A DNA stretch of 6,030 bases from Caldisericia bacterium (lineage in GTDB: Bacteria; Caldisericota; Caldisericia; UBA6126; JAGPKI01): assembly GCA_018054005.1 (NCBI GenBank), contig JAGPKI010000087.1, forward strand, positions 1 through 6,030. The letters are read 5' to 3'. Positions 1 through 5,996 of this stretch are shown piece by piece; positions within the stretch are counted from its first letter, which is position 1, and every line of letters starts with the position of its first letter. A program made the position numbers and the translations under genes. The notes beneath the pieces were generated by a model, which saw only the letters and a list, made by a program, of their open reading frames with translations, was not told the DNA's origin and searched no databases.

Positions 1-62
1 GAGGTTTCAGGATTTTGATGCAAAATGTGGCGTAATTCAACAGGATCAGGATATAATTCCAC
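1..62 (-). CDS. M20-family amidohydrolase, N-terminal fragment (probable N-acetyl-diaminopimelate deacetylase)
   Basis: Only the first 20 codons are inside the window; the gene runs off the left edge. The GTG at 62-60 opens a frame that begins V/M-E-L-Y-P-D-P and continues ELRHILHQNPETS. The R-x-x-L-H-x-x-P-E pattern is the usual N-terminal signature of M20D peptidases/amidohydrolases (hippurate hydrolase, N-acetyl-DAP deacetylase). The start lies 3 nt after the lysA stop, with an AGAGGAG ribosome binding site 11 nt upstream inside the end of lysA, and it is the first possible start after an in-frame TAG. With dapH in the same operon, the natural role is removal of the acetyl group from N-acetyl-LL-DAP, the later step of the acetylase branch. 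The specific function is inferred from context; another M20D hydrolase such as an aminoacylase is possible. No metal ligands are visible in so short a fragment. Confidence 0.72.
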   Translation of the reverse strand, partial: MELYPDPVELRHILHQNPET

Positions 63-65
63 TTT

Positions 66-1253
66 CTATTTAACTCCTCTATAGAGATCATTAAAGGTTT
101 CCCTTGTTCTTATTAGCTCAATTGAACTATCGTTATGAACTAAGACTTCTGGTGGAAGGGGATAACCATTGTAATGATTAGCCATCGAAAATCCATATGC
201 ACCAACCACGCAAAAAGCAATTAATGAACCTTTCTCTGGTAAAAAATCAGTAGCATTCCTATAAAGAACATCACCACTTTCACATATCGGTCCAACAATA
301 TCATAATTTTCTTTAACATTAGAGGTTTTACCGATTATCTTAAAAGGATGAACTGCACCATACAGAGCAGGGCGTATAAGATGATTCATTCCTCCGTCTA
401 CCACGACAAATGTTTTTGCACCATTATGTTTTATTCTAATAACTTTTGTAAGATATACTGAAGATTCACCAACTATAAATCTACCAAATTCCGCAATTAC
501 TTTAAAATCTTTTAATATGGGCACCACTCTTTGCCTATACGCATTAAGATTAATTTCATTTCCTGTATAATTGATTCCAAAGCCTCCTCCTATGTTGATT
601 TCGTTTAAATTGAATTTTTTAAGTATTAAGGTAGCTTCTTCAAAAGCCTCAACAAATGGTTCTATTTCAGTTATTTGTGAACCTAAATGAATATGAAGAC
701 CAGAAATATAAAAATCTTCTCTCTTAGCAATGTCTATGCAATCAGGAATAGAATTAATTGGAATTCCAAATTTATGTGTAATTAAGCCTGTTTTAATAAA
801 ATTATGAGTATCTACGCTTATATTAGGATTTATGCGTAAATAAAACTTGGGTTTATTTTTAAAACTATTACAACTAAAAAGTTCTATCCAATCCTTAAGT
901 TCTTCGATAGAATCAATATTAATTCTCCCAACGCCACTATCTAAGAAAAATTTCATCTCTTCTTTAGTTTTACAATTACTATTCCAGATAACATCTTTCA
1001 GTTTTATATGAGCTTTCGTAACTCCAAATAATTCACCTATTGAAGCAACTTCCATGCCAAAACCATTTTTCCAAATTAACTCTAATAATTTGGGGTTAAA
1101 ATTTGCTTTAACTGCATATGTAGGGGAAAAATTAATTCCAGAAAACAGATTAAGAATCTTTTGTATTTGCTCTATTATTATTTCCTCCCAGTAGATATAT
1201 ACAGGTGTACCAAATTTAGAAGAAATAGAATTAATTAATGAAACATTCTGCAT
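66..1253 (-). CDS. lysA: Diaminopimelate decarboxylase
   Basis: PLP-dependent cytosolic enzyme that decarboxylates meso-diaminopimelate to L-lysine, the last step of the pathway. The 395-residue protein is near the usual family length (about 390-420). An alanine-racemase-type TIM barrel carries TYAVKANFNP at 45-54 with the PLP-binding lysine K49, GLHIHLGSQI at 185-194 with H189, and the phosphate-binding glycine loop GGGFGI at 222-227. The C-terminal beta domain shows VVDGGMNHLIRPALYGA (about 284-300), CESGDVL at 324-330 with the catalytic cysteine C324, and GAYGFSMANHYN at 351-362. One oddity is that the usual EPGR motif reads EFGR at 255-258. The ATG at 1253 shares its first base with the TAA of lysC (TAATG), so translation is probably coupled; an AGAGGA lies 12 nt upstream. 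The presence of lysA means the operon makes lysine and not only DAP for cell wall. Confidence 0.96.
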   Translation of the reverse strand: MQNVSLINSISSKFGTPVYIYWEEIIIEQIQKILNLFSGINFSPTYAVKANFNPKLLELIWKNGFGMEVASIGELFGVTKAHIKLKDVIWNSNCKTKEEMKFFLDSGVGRINIDSIEELKDWIELFSCNSFKNKPKFYLRINPNISVDTHNFIKTGLITHKFGIPINSIPDCIDIAKREDFYISGLHIHLGSQITEIEPFVEAFEEATLILKKFNLNEINIGGGFGINYTGNEINLNAYRQRVVPILKDFKVIAEFGRFIVGESSVYLTKVIRIKHNGAKTFVVVDGGMNHLIRPALYGAVHPFKIIGKTSNVKENYDIVGPICESGDVLYRNATDFLPEKGSLIAFCVVGAYGFSMANHYNGYPLPPEVLVHNDSSIELIRTRETFNDLYRGVK

Positions 1254-2449
1254 TATAAATCAAATTCCTCTGCAATACATTTAACTATTTTTTCAGTGTC
1301 TTCTTCTCTAACAAGACATGATATTTTAATTTCAGAAGTGGTAACCATTTTGATATGGTAAGGCTTTAAAACCTTGAATAGTCGTTGAGCTACTCCAGGG
1401 CTTGACCTCATTCCTATTCCTACTATTGAAACTTTCGAATAACCTTCATTAAACTCTATTCGTGAATCACTATATTGTTCGCATAGATTTGTAAGAGCTA
1501 CATTAAGACTATCTTTCTTTGAAGAAAGGAGTGTAAAAGATAAATGTAAATTTAATTCAGTTTGAATTAAAGAAATCATATCAACATTGAAATTTTGTTT
1601 GAACACTTCATTAAAAATAGAGAAAACAATTTCTGAATCAAGCGGAAGGTTATAAATTGTCACCTGAGTTTGATTTTTGCACACACTTAAACCAGTCACA
1701 AGAGGTTCTTCTATTATTTGATCTGCTGAAACCACGTAACTTCCCCTTTCATTGGAATTTGATGATGCACAATAGATTGGAACATTAAATTTTTTGGCAA
1801 TCTCGACACTTCTACTACTTAAAACCTTTGTCCCAAGACTTGCCATTTCTATCATTTCGTCATAGCAAACTAATTTTCTTTTCTTGGCAGTTGGATAATA
1901 CTTCGGATCAATTGAATAAATTCCATCTACATCACTGTAAATCTGGCAAGGAGCAGATAAAGACGCCGCTAAAGCTACAGCTGTTGTGTCTGAGCCTCCA
2001 CGCCCAAGAGTTGTTAAATCACCTTCATCATTTACTCCTTGAAAGCCTGTAATTACTAGCACATCATGATCGTTTAAAAGATTTATTAGTTTAACTGAAT
2101 CAATCTGGCTAATTCTGGCATCAGTAAAATCATTTGTAGTTTTTATACCAGCTTGAAAAGCGGTCATAGATCGCGATTTATATCCTAAACAATTAATCGC
2201 CGTAGCCAGAAGAGAAGCAGTAACCTGCTCCCCTGTGGCAAGAAGCATATCCAACTCCCTTGGTGGTGGATCAGCTGATATCTGTTTCGAAAAGTTTATC
2301 AATTGGTCTGTTGTATTTCCCATAGCAGAAACAACTACCACCAATTTATAACCTTCCTTTACTCTATCCGCAACTCGTTTTGATATAAGCTTTATCTTAT
2401 TAGTATTTGATAGAGAGCTACCTCCATACTTTTGAACAAGTATTTTCAT
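1253..2449 (-). CDS. lysC: Aspartate kinase (monofunctional, two ACT domains)
   Basis: Phosphorylates L-aspartate with ATP to 4-aspartyl phosphate, the entry step of the aspartate family. The protein has 398 residues, typical for monofunctional aspartokinases. The amino-acid-kinase domain spans about 1-240: nucleotide/substrate motif KYGGSS at 7-12, VVVVSAMGNTTDQL at 37-50, ATGEQVTASLLA at 71-82, GRGGSDTTAVALA at 149-161 and SDVDGIYSIDP at 172-182. Two ACT regulatory domains follow at about 262-335 and 340-398, the second with TSEIKISCLV at 371-380; in this family they bind the feedback effector, commonly lysine and/or threonine. Location in a riboswitch-controlled lysine operon suggests a lysine-dedicated isozyme, but the effector cannot be read from sequence. 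The ATG overlaps the dapH stop by 4 nt (ATGA), with a GAGGA ribosome binding site 10 nt upstream. No homoserine dehydrogenase domain is fused. Confidence 0.96.
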   Translation of the reverse strand: MKILVQKYGGSSLSNTNKIKLISKRVADRVKEGYKLVVVVSAMGNTTDQLINFSKQISADPPPRELDMLLATGEQVTASLLATAINCLGYKSRSMTAFQAGIKTTNDFTDARISQIDSVKLINLLNDHDVLVITGFQGVNDEGDLTTLGRGGSDTTAVALAASLSAPCQIYSDVDGIYSIDPKYYPTAKKRKLVCYDEMIEMASLGTKVLSSRSVEIAKKFNVPIYCASSNSNERGSYVVSADQIIEEPLVTGLSVCKNQTQVTIYNLPLDSEIVFSIFNEVFKQNFNVDMISLIQTELNLHLSFTLLSSKKDSLNVALTNLCEQYSDSRIEFNEGYSKVSIVGIGMRSSPGVAQRLFKVLKPYHIKMVTTSEIKISCLVREEDTEKIVKCIAEEFDL

Positions 2450-3165
2450 TTGTATAGATTCCTCAGCTCATCAATTATCTCGGTTTTCGAAATAGTTTTT
2501 TCATCAATTCTTTTTATAAATTTAGCAGGTACCCCAGCTACAACCGTAAAAGACTCAACATCTTTGGTAACAACAGCCCCTGCACCAACTATAGCACCCT
2601 TACCTACTCTTACACCTTCTAACACCACAGCATTTGCTCCAACTAAAACTTGATCCTCAATTATAACTGGTTTTGCACTTGGTGGTTCTATTACTCCAGC
2701 TATCACTGCTCCAGCACCAATATGACAGTTTTCCCCAATTATGGCTCTCCCACCTATTACTGCATTCATATCAATCATAGTTTTTTTACCTATAATTGCT
2801 CCTAAATTAATTACTGCCCCCATCATTATCACAGCTTCATCACCAATTTCTACATAATCACGTATTATTGCTCCTGGTTCAATACGGGCATTAAATTTGG
2901 TTAAGTCTGCTAAAGGTATTGCAGAATTCTTACAATCTAAATCAATCTTAAATTTATAAATAGATTGTTGGTATTTCTCCTTAAAGGCAAGAAAGTCTTG
3001 ATACTCGCAAAACATGACTCCAAAAGAATTAACTCCATAAAAGTCAATGCTGCTACCAAAATCTACATTTTCGAAATTTCCCTCAATATAAACTTTTATT
3101 GGAGTCTTTTTCTTTGAAGATGATATTATTTTTATAAGTTCTTGAGTATCTTTAAGACTGCTCAT
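2446..3165 (-). CDS. dapH: Tetrahydrodipicolinate N-acetyltransferase
   Basis: Transfers an acetyl group from acetyl-CoA to tetrahydrodipicolinate, committing the pathway to N-acetylated intermediates. The protein has 239 residues, matching the DapH family (about 235-240) and shorter than the succinylase DapD. An N-terminal alpha/beta domain (about 1-85) precedes a left-handed beta-helix of hexapeptide repeats (about 90-205). Characteristic stretches are NARIEPGAIIRD at 92-103, VIMMGAVINLGAIIG at 112-126, MIDMNAVIGGRA at 130-141, CHIGAGAVIAGVIEPPSAKP at 147-166 and AGVPAKFIKRID at 210-221, ending in a short C-terminal helix. The PPSAKPV insertion and the MIDMNAV coil separate this family from maltose and serine acetyltransferases. 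The ATG lies inside the 3' end of dapB (14 nt overlap) with GGAG 9 nt upstream, so the start is well supported. Cytosolic; family members with this beta-helix act as trimers. Confidence 0.95.
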   Translation of the reverse strand: MSSLKDTQELIKIISSSKKKTPIKVYIEGNFENVDFGSSIDFYGVNSFGVMFCEYQDFLAFKEKYQQSIYKFKIDLDCKNSAIPLADLTKFNARIEPGAIIRDYVEIGDEAVIMMGAVINLGAIIGKKTMIDMNAVIGGRAIIGENCHIGAGAVIAGVIEPPSAKPVIIEDQVLVGANAVVLEGVRVGKGAIVGAGAVVTKDVESFTVVAGVPAKFIKRIDEKTISKTEIIDELRNLYK

Positions 3166-3838
3166 TCAAAGCTTCTCCAGAAAACAGGACTTGTGAATAT
3201 GAGTAAAAGCCACATTTTTTTCCTTTAATAAATTGCGTGGCTTTTAAAACTCCTTCTGCAAAAGTTCTTTTTGAGATTACTCTATGAGATAGTTCTAAAA
3301 TTTCACCAAAACTACCAAAAATTACTTTATGGTCACCTGGTATGCCACCTATTCGTAAAGAACTTATCGAGACATCGTTATTCAGTTTTTCCTTTAGCAT
3401 AAGAGCAGTTCCAGAAGGCTTATCTTTCTTCTGGTTATGATGCGTTTCAACTATTTCAATATCCCAGTCAGGTATATAACTATTAGTTAATTCTACTATT
3501 TTAATTAGAAGTTGTATTCCTGTTGAAAAATTATATGCTTGAACAACTGGTACTTTTTTTGATAATTCTTTAAGTTGCTCAATTTGAGCTATAGTTAAAC
3601 CTGTTGTCCCAACAATTAGTGGAGATTGAAAATCTTTAGAATATTTAATAGAATCAGCTAAGGCATTTGGAGATGAAAAATCAATTATTACATCAATATT
3701 TCTTGTATTGTCTAACTCCTCAATTGTTGAATTCTTTTTAAAGGTACAAATGTAACCCTTTTCAGAAAAAAGTTTTGAAATCTCCTCTCCCATTTTTCCT
3801 GAAAATCCAATAAGTCCATAATTTATTATTTCAGTCAT
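3152..3838 (-). CDS. dapB: 4-hydroxy-tetrahydrodipicolinate reductase (short form)
   Basis: Reduces the product of DapA with NAD(P)H to tetrahydrodipicolinate. The protein has 228 residues, much shorter than the E. coli enzyme (273) but like the compact Thermotoga form. The N-terminal Rossmann fold has GLIGFSGKMG at 8-17, DFSSP at 53-57 and GTTG at 77-80. The hinge/catalytic part has AYNFSTGI at 101-108, then ETHHNQKKDKPSGTA at 131-145, where H133/H134 and K137 match the E. coli H159/H160 and K163 catalytic and substrate residues. GGIPGDHKVIFG (164-175) follows. After the second beta strand there are two lysines (34-35) and no obvious acidic residue; I infer that NADPH may be accepted well, though this is not certain. 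The ATG shares its first base with the dapA stop (TAATG). Only a weak AGGT ribosome binding site precedes it, so expression probably depends on coupling to dapA. Confidence 0.96.
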   Translation of the reverse strand: MTEIINYGLIGFSGKMGEEISKLFSEKGYICTFKKNSTIEELDNTRNIDVIIDFSSPNALADSIKYSKDFQSPLIVGTTGLTIAQIEQLKELSKKVPVVQAYNFSTGIQLLIKIVELTNSYIPDWDIEIVETHHNQKKDKPSGTALMLKEKLNNDVSISSLRIGGIPGDHKVIFGSFGEILELSHRVISKRTFAEGVLKATQFIKGKKCGFYSYSQVLFSGEALNEQS

Positions 3839-4716
3839 TATAATAGACCTAACTTTGATAATTCTTCATCAATTAAATTTTCTGTACTTTTTGAAGCTTG
3901 AATCAACGGAAGACGTAAATAGTTTTTGCACAAACCTAATTTATAAGCTGCATATTTAACAGGCATGGGGTTCGTCTCAACAAACAAAAGGTTTGCGATT
4001 TTAAGAAGCTTGTTGTTTATTGTCTGTGCTTCACTAATTCTTTCTTTTAGAATTAGATGCGTCAATTCTCTGAATTCAGACGGAAAAATGTTTGAAACAA
4101 CAGATATTACTCCACATCCACCAAGCGTCATAATAGGAAGTGTTTGATCATCATTCCCAGAAAATACATTTAGAGAATCAGGCTTAATTGCCATTAATTC
4201 CGCAATTTGTGAAATATTTCCGCTTGCTTCTTTAACACCTATCACATTAGGGCAAAGACTGTGAATTTTAACAATTGTTTGAGGAGTAATATTCATTCCA
4301 GTTCTGCTTGGCACATTGTAAAGAATTATTGGTAAGATAGTATGCTCTGAAATATATTTATAATACTCGACCAATCCATTCTGGGTGCTTTTATTGTAAT
4401 AAGGATTTACAATTAAAAGTCCGTCTACTTTAAGACTTTCTGCGATATTATTAAGTTTTAATACTTTTTTTGGATTATTGGTTCCCGTTCCAACAATTAC
4501 AGGGACTTTTCTATTAACTTCATTCATAACAAATGAAACAATCTCTTCGAATTCGTTTATTTCAATCGTAGGAGCTTCACCAGTTGTAGCTAAAACAATC
4601 AAAGCATCAACATTACTTTTAAGCTGAAATTCGACAAGCCTTTTAAGAGAGACATAATCCACACTAAAATCCTCATTAAAAGGAGTAATTAAAGCTGTAC
4701 CAACACCTTTAAACAT
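3838..4716 (-). CDS. dapA: 4-hydroxy-tetrahydrodipicolinate synthase
   Basis: Condenses pyruvate with aspartate semialdehyde by a Schiff-base aldol mechanism, the first step specific to DAP/lysine. Numbered from the start chosen here (292 residues, same length as E. coli DapA), the TIM barrel carries ATTGEAPT at 43-50 (T44, T45), NPYYNK at 104-109 (Y107), YNVPSRTG at 133-140 (Y133, R138) and GVKEASG at 160-166 with the Schiff-base lysine K162. The start MFKGVGTALITPF is preferred over an ATG 15 nt further upstream because a perfect GGAGG lies 8 nt before it, whereas the upstream ATG has no ribosome binding site and overlaps that GGAGG. This leaves 4 nt between the asd stop and dapA. Residues equivalent to the lysine-binding H53, H56 and E84 of E. 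coli are I, F and K, so strong allosteric inhibition by lysine is unlikely (inference). Confidence 0.97.
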   Translation of the reverse strand: MFKGVGTALITPFNEDFSVDYVSLKRLVEFQLKSNVDALIVLATTGEAPTIEINEFEEIVSFVMNEVNRKVPVIVGTGTNNPKKVLKLNNIAESLKVDGLLIVNPYYNKSTQNGLVEYYKYISEHTILPIILYNVPSRTGMNITPQTIVKIHSLCPNVIGVKEASGNISQIAELMAIKPDSLNVFSGNDDQTLPIMTLGGCGVISVVSNIFPSEFRELTHLILKERISEAQTINNKLLKIANLLFVETNPMPVKYAAYKLGLCKNYLRLPLIQASKSTENLIDEELSKLGLL

Positions 4717-4720
4717 AATT

Positions 4721-5686
4721 CTAACCTCCATATAAAATATATTTTAAAATATTAAAAGCATTATATGCTGCACCAACCCTTAAATTATCTGCAACGACCC
4801 ACATTAAAGCTTCATTTCCATTAATAATTCTTAATCGCGAAACAAATGTATCATTCTTTCCTTCGCAGTCTTTCGGTGTGATTAATTCATTTGAATAAAT
4901 TGTTCCTTTGTAATTACTATAAAGCTCTTTTATTTCATTTAGATCCATATCATACTTTGTTCTTAAAAAAATAGATTCTGAATGCCCAACAACAACTGGA
5001 ACTCTAACAGCTGTTGGGTAGAGTTTAATAGCGGGGTCAGATAAAATCTTTCTGCTTTCAAAAATTAATTTATTCTCCTCTTCAGTAAAGCCATTTTTAC
5101 CTATTTCTCCAATCAAGGGAATTACATTTTCATTTATCTCTTTTGGGAATACAGAATCTTTTTCTCCAGTTGCTATTTTGTTCTTTAAAGCTAAAACACC
5201 CTCTAAACCAGCTCCCGAAACTCCTTGGTAAGTCGATACAACAATTTCCTTTATGCCATACCTAACGTAAATAGGATAAATAGCTTTAAGCATTTGTATT
5301 GTTGAACAATTTGGATTTGCAACTATTCCCTTATATTTTTTAATGATGCGTCCATTTATTTCAGGAATAACAAGTGGGATATCATCCACTCTTCTAAATG
5401 CAGAAGAATTGTCTATAATAATTGGACTAATACGGGAAGCTTCTTTTGCGTAAGTCTCAGAAATAGAAGAGTTTGTGCAGAAGAAAAGAAAATCATATTT
5501 TTTAGATATACTCTCAGAACTGAGTGGTTCAACATAGAGCCCTTTGTTATGAAATAATATTACATTATTTGCAGATTTATCGGATGCAAATAAACTTAAT
5601 TCATCTATACTGAGGTTTTCCTCTTCCAAAACTTTTATCAGAGTACGGCCTACTAAACCAGTAGCACCAATAATTCCAATTCTCAC
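4721..5686 (-). CDS. asd: Aspartate-semialdehyde dehydrogenase
   Basis: Reduces aspartyl phosphate with NADPH to aspartate semialdehyde, which feeds DapA here and, in general, also homoserine synthesis. The protein has 321 residues, a little short but within the range of bacterial/archaeal-type enzymes. The Rossmann nucleotide motif is GATGLVG at 7-13, followed by DNSSAFR at 92-98, NPNCST at 124-129 with the catalytic cysteine C127, STYQGVSGAG at 151-160, RVPVVVGHSE at 228-237 with the acid/base histidine H235, and VADNLRVGAAYNA at 298-310. The start is GTG at 5686-5684, chosen because MRIGIIGATG begins the Rossmann fold immediately and GGAG lies 11 nt upstream. It is the first gene of the operon and the direct target of the lysine riboswitch. 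In most aspartate enzymes the second motif reads TYQAVSGAG; the G here is a mild variant. Confidence 0.97.
   Translation of the reverse strand: MRIGIIGATGLVGRTLIKVLEEENLSIDELSLFASDKSANNVILFHNKGLYVEPLSSESISKKYDFLFFCTNSSISETYAKEASRISPIIIDNSSAFRRVDDIPLVIPEINGRIIKKYKGIVANPNCSTIQMLKAIYPIYVRYGIKEIVVSTYQGVSGAGLEGVLALKNKIATGEKDSVFPKEINENVIPLIGEIGKNGFTEEENKLIFESRKILSDPAIKLYPTAVRVPVVVGHSESIFLRTKYDMDLNEIKELYSNYKGTIYSNELITPKDCEGKNDTFVSRLRIINGNEALMWVVADNLRVGAAYNAFNILKYILYGG
4725..4729 (-). promoter_or_regulatory. dapA ribosome binding site (decides the dapA start)
   Basis: GGAGG on the minus strand, 8 nt before the ATG at 4716. It is formed by the last two glycine codons of asd (GGA GGT, just before TAG), so the asd C-terminus doubles as the dapA ribosome binding site. 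Its position rules against the in-frame ATG at 4731, which directly abuts it. Confidence 0.85.
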
Positions 5687-5693
5687 TTTTTCT

Positions 5694-5724
5694 CTATCTC
5701 CTTTTTACTCTTTCGAGGAGATAG
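5694..5724 (-). promoter_or_regulatory. Shine-Dalgarno-sequestering hairpin (riboswitch expression platform)
   Basis: On the minus strand CTATCTCC (5724-5717) is perfectly complementary to GGAGATAG (5701-5694), giving an 8-bp stem with a 15-nt loop. The loop can also hold a small CTC-GAAA-GAG hairpin. The 3' arm contains GGAG, the ribosome binding site of asd, 11 nt before its GTG. What follows is AGAAAAAGTG and not a run of T, so this is not an intrinsic terminator. The simplest reading is that lysine binding favours this hairpin and blocks translation initiation of asd. Which state forms it is inferred, not shown. Confidence 0.78.
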
Positions 5725-5767
5725 CTTTTACATTTGATTTTAGCTTTGGAGTATGTTAAACCAATGA

Positions 5768-5947
5768 TAAAGGGCTCTCCACGAAAGATTTATCAAATAC
5801 TTTCGTGACAGTGATGAGAATATCATTCGCACCCCCAAGATAACAAAAATGAGGAATTTTGTTTCTTTCGGCAGTTGTACCCTCTCTCTGCAAGTATAGC
5901 CTCCTTATGGCACTTGCAGGGATACGCTTAACTGCTCCTCCACTTTA
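5768..5947 (-). promoter_or_regulatory. Lysine riboswitch (L-box) aptamer
   Basis: A full five-helix L-box can be drawn on the minus strand. P1 pairs TAAAG-T-GG (5947-5940, T bulged) with CCCTTTA (5774-5768). P2 starts with GCAGTT/AACTGC (5935-5930 / 5876-5871) and ends in an 8-bp CTGCAAGT/ACTTGCAG arm (5919-5912 / 5895-5888). P3 is AACAAAA with a T-rich partner (5863-5857 / 5848-5842). P4 is GGTG-c-GAAT/ATTC-t-CATC (5833-5813). P5 is CACGAAAG/CTTTCGTG (5807-5800 / 5787-5780). AGGA in L2 (5905-5902) can kiss TCCT in L3 (5855-5852), as known for this class. Conserved core pieces are present: GGAGGAGC, CTGCCGAAAG, TTGGGGG, CACTGTCACG and CGTGGAGAGCC, closely resembling the structurally solved Thermotoga maritima asd riboswitch. 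Lysine binding in the junction is expected to lower expression of the operon. Confidence 0.94.
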
Positions 5948-5968
5948 AAAGTTTTCAAATTTTCTAAC

Positions 5969-5996
5969 ATTTTATAAAATTATTCATATCTGTCAA
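5969..5996 (-). promoter_or_regulatory. Sigma-70-type promoter of the lysine operon
   Basis: The minus strand shows a perfect -35 TTGACA (5996-5991), a 16-bp spacer and a -10 TAAAAT (5974-5969, five of six to TATAAT). An overlapping TATAAA gives only a 14-bp spacer and fits less well. The expected transcription start is near 5962, about 15 nt before helix P1 of the riboswitch, so the leader would be about 275 nt. No operator palindrome is evident around it. The position just ahead of the aptamer supports the call. Confidence 0.75.

Noticed and set aside
1690..1720. Internal start for a separate beta subunit of aspartokinase, as in Bacillus subtilis
   Set aside because: The matching region (around residue 251) offers only a GTG with a weak AGAAG upstream and no ATG; not supported.
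1828..2052. Open reading frame of 74 codons on the plus strand
   Set aside because: It lies antisense inside lysC, has low-complexity Leu/His-rich content and no ribosome binding site or family resemblance; the minus-strand aspartokinase explains the region.
2432..2653. Plus-strand frame rich in Thr, Pro and Ala
   Set aside because: It is the antisense of the hexapeptide-repeat coding part of dapH; the periodic Pro/Thr/Ala content comes from the repeated Gly/Ala/Val codons on the other strand.
3965..4147. Short plus-strand frame of 60 codons
   Set aside because: Antisense to dapA, no start context and no recognisable domain.
4717..4731. Upstream in-frame ATG for dapA (five extra residues MEVRI)
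   Set aside because: No ribosome binding site precedes it, it overlaps the GGAGG that serves the next ATG, and the family begins at MFKGVGTALITPF.
5694..5724. Intrinsic terminator in the leader
   Set aside because: The hairpin is strong but is followed by AGAAAAAG and not by a T run, and it contains the asd ribosome binding site; a translational sequestering hairpin fits better.
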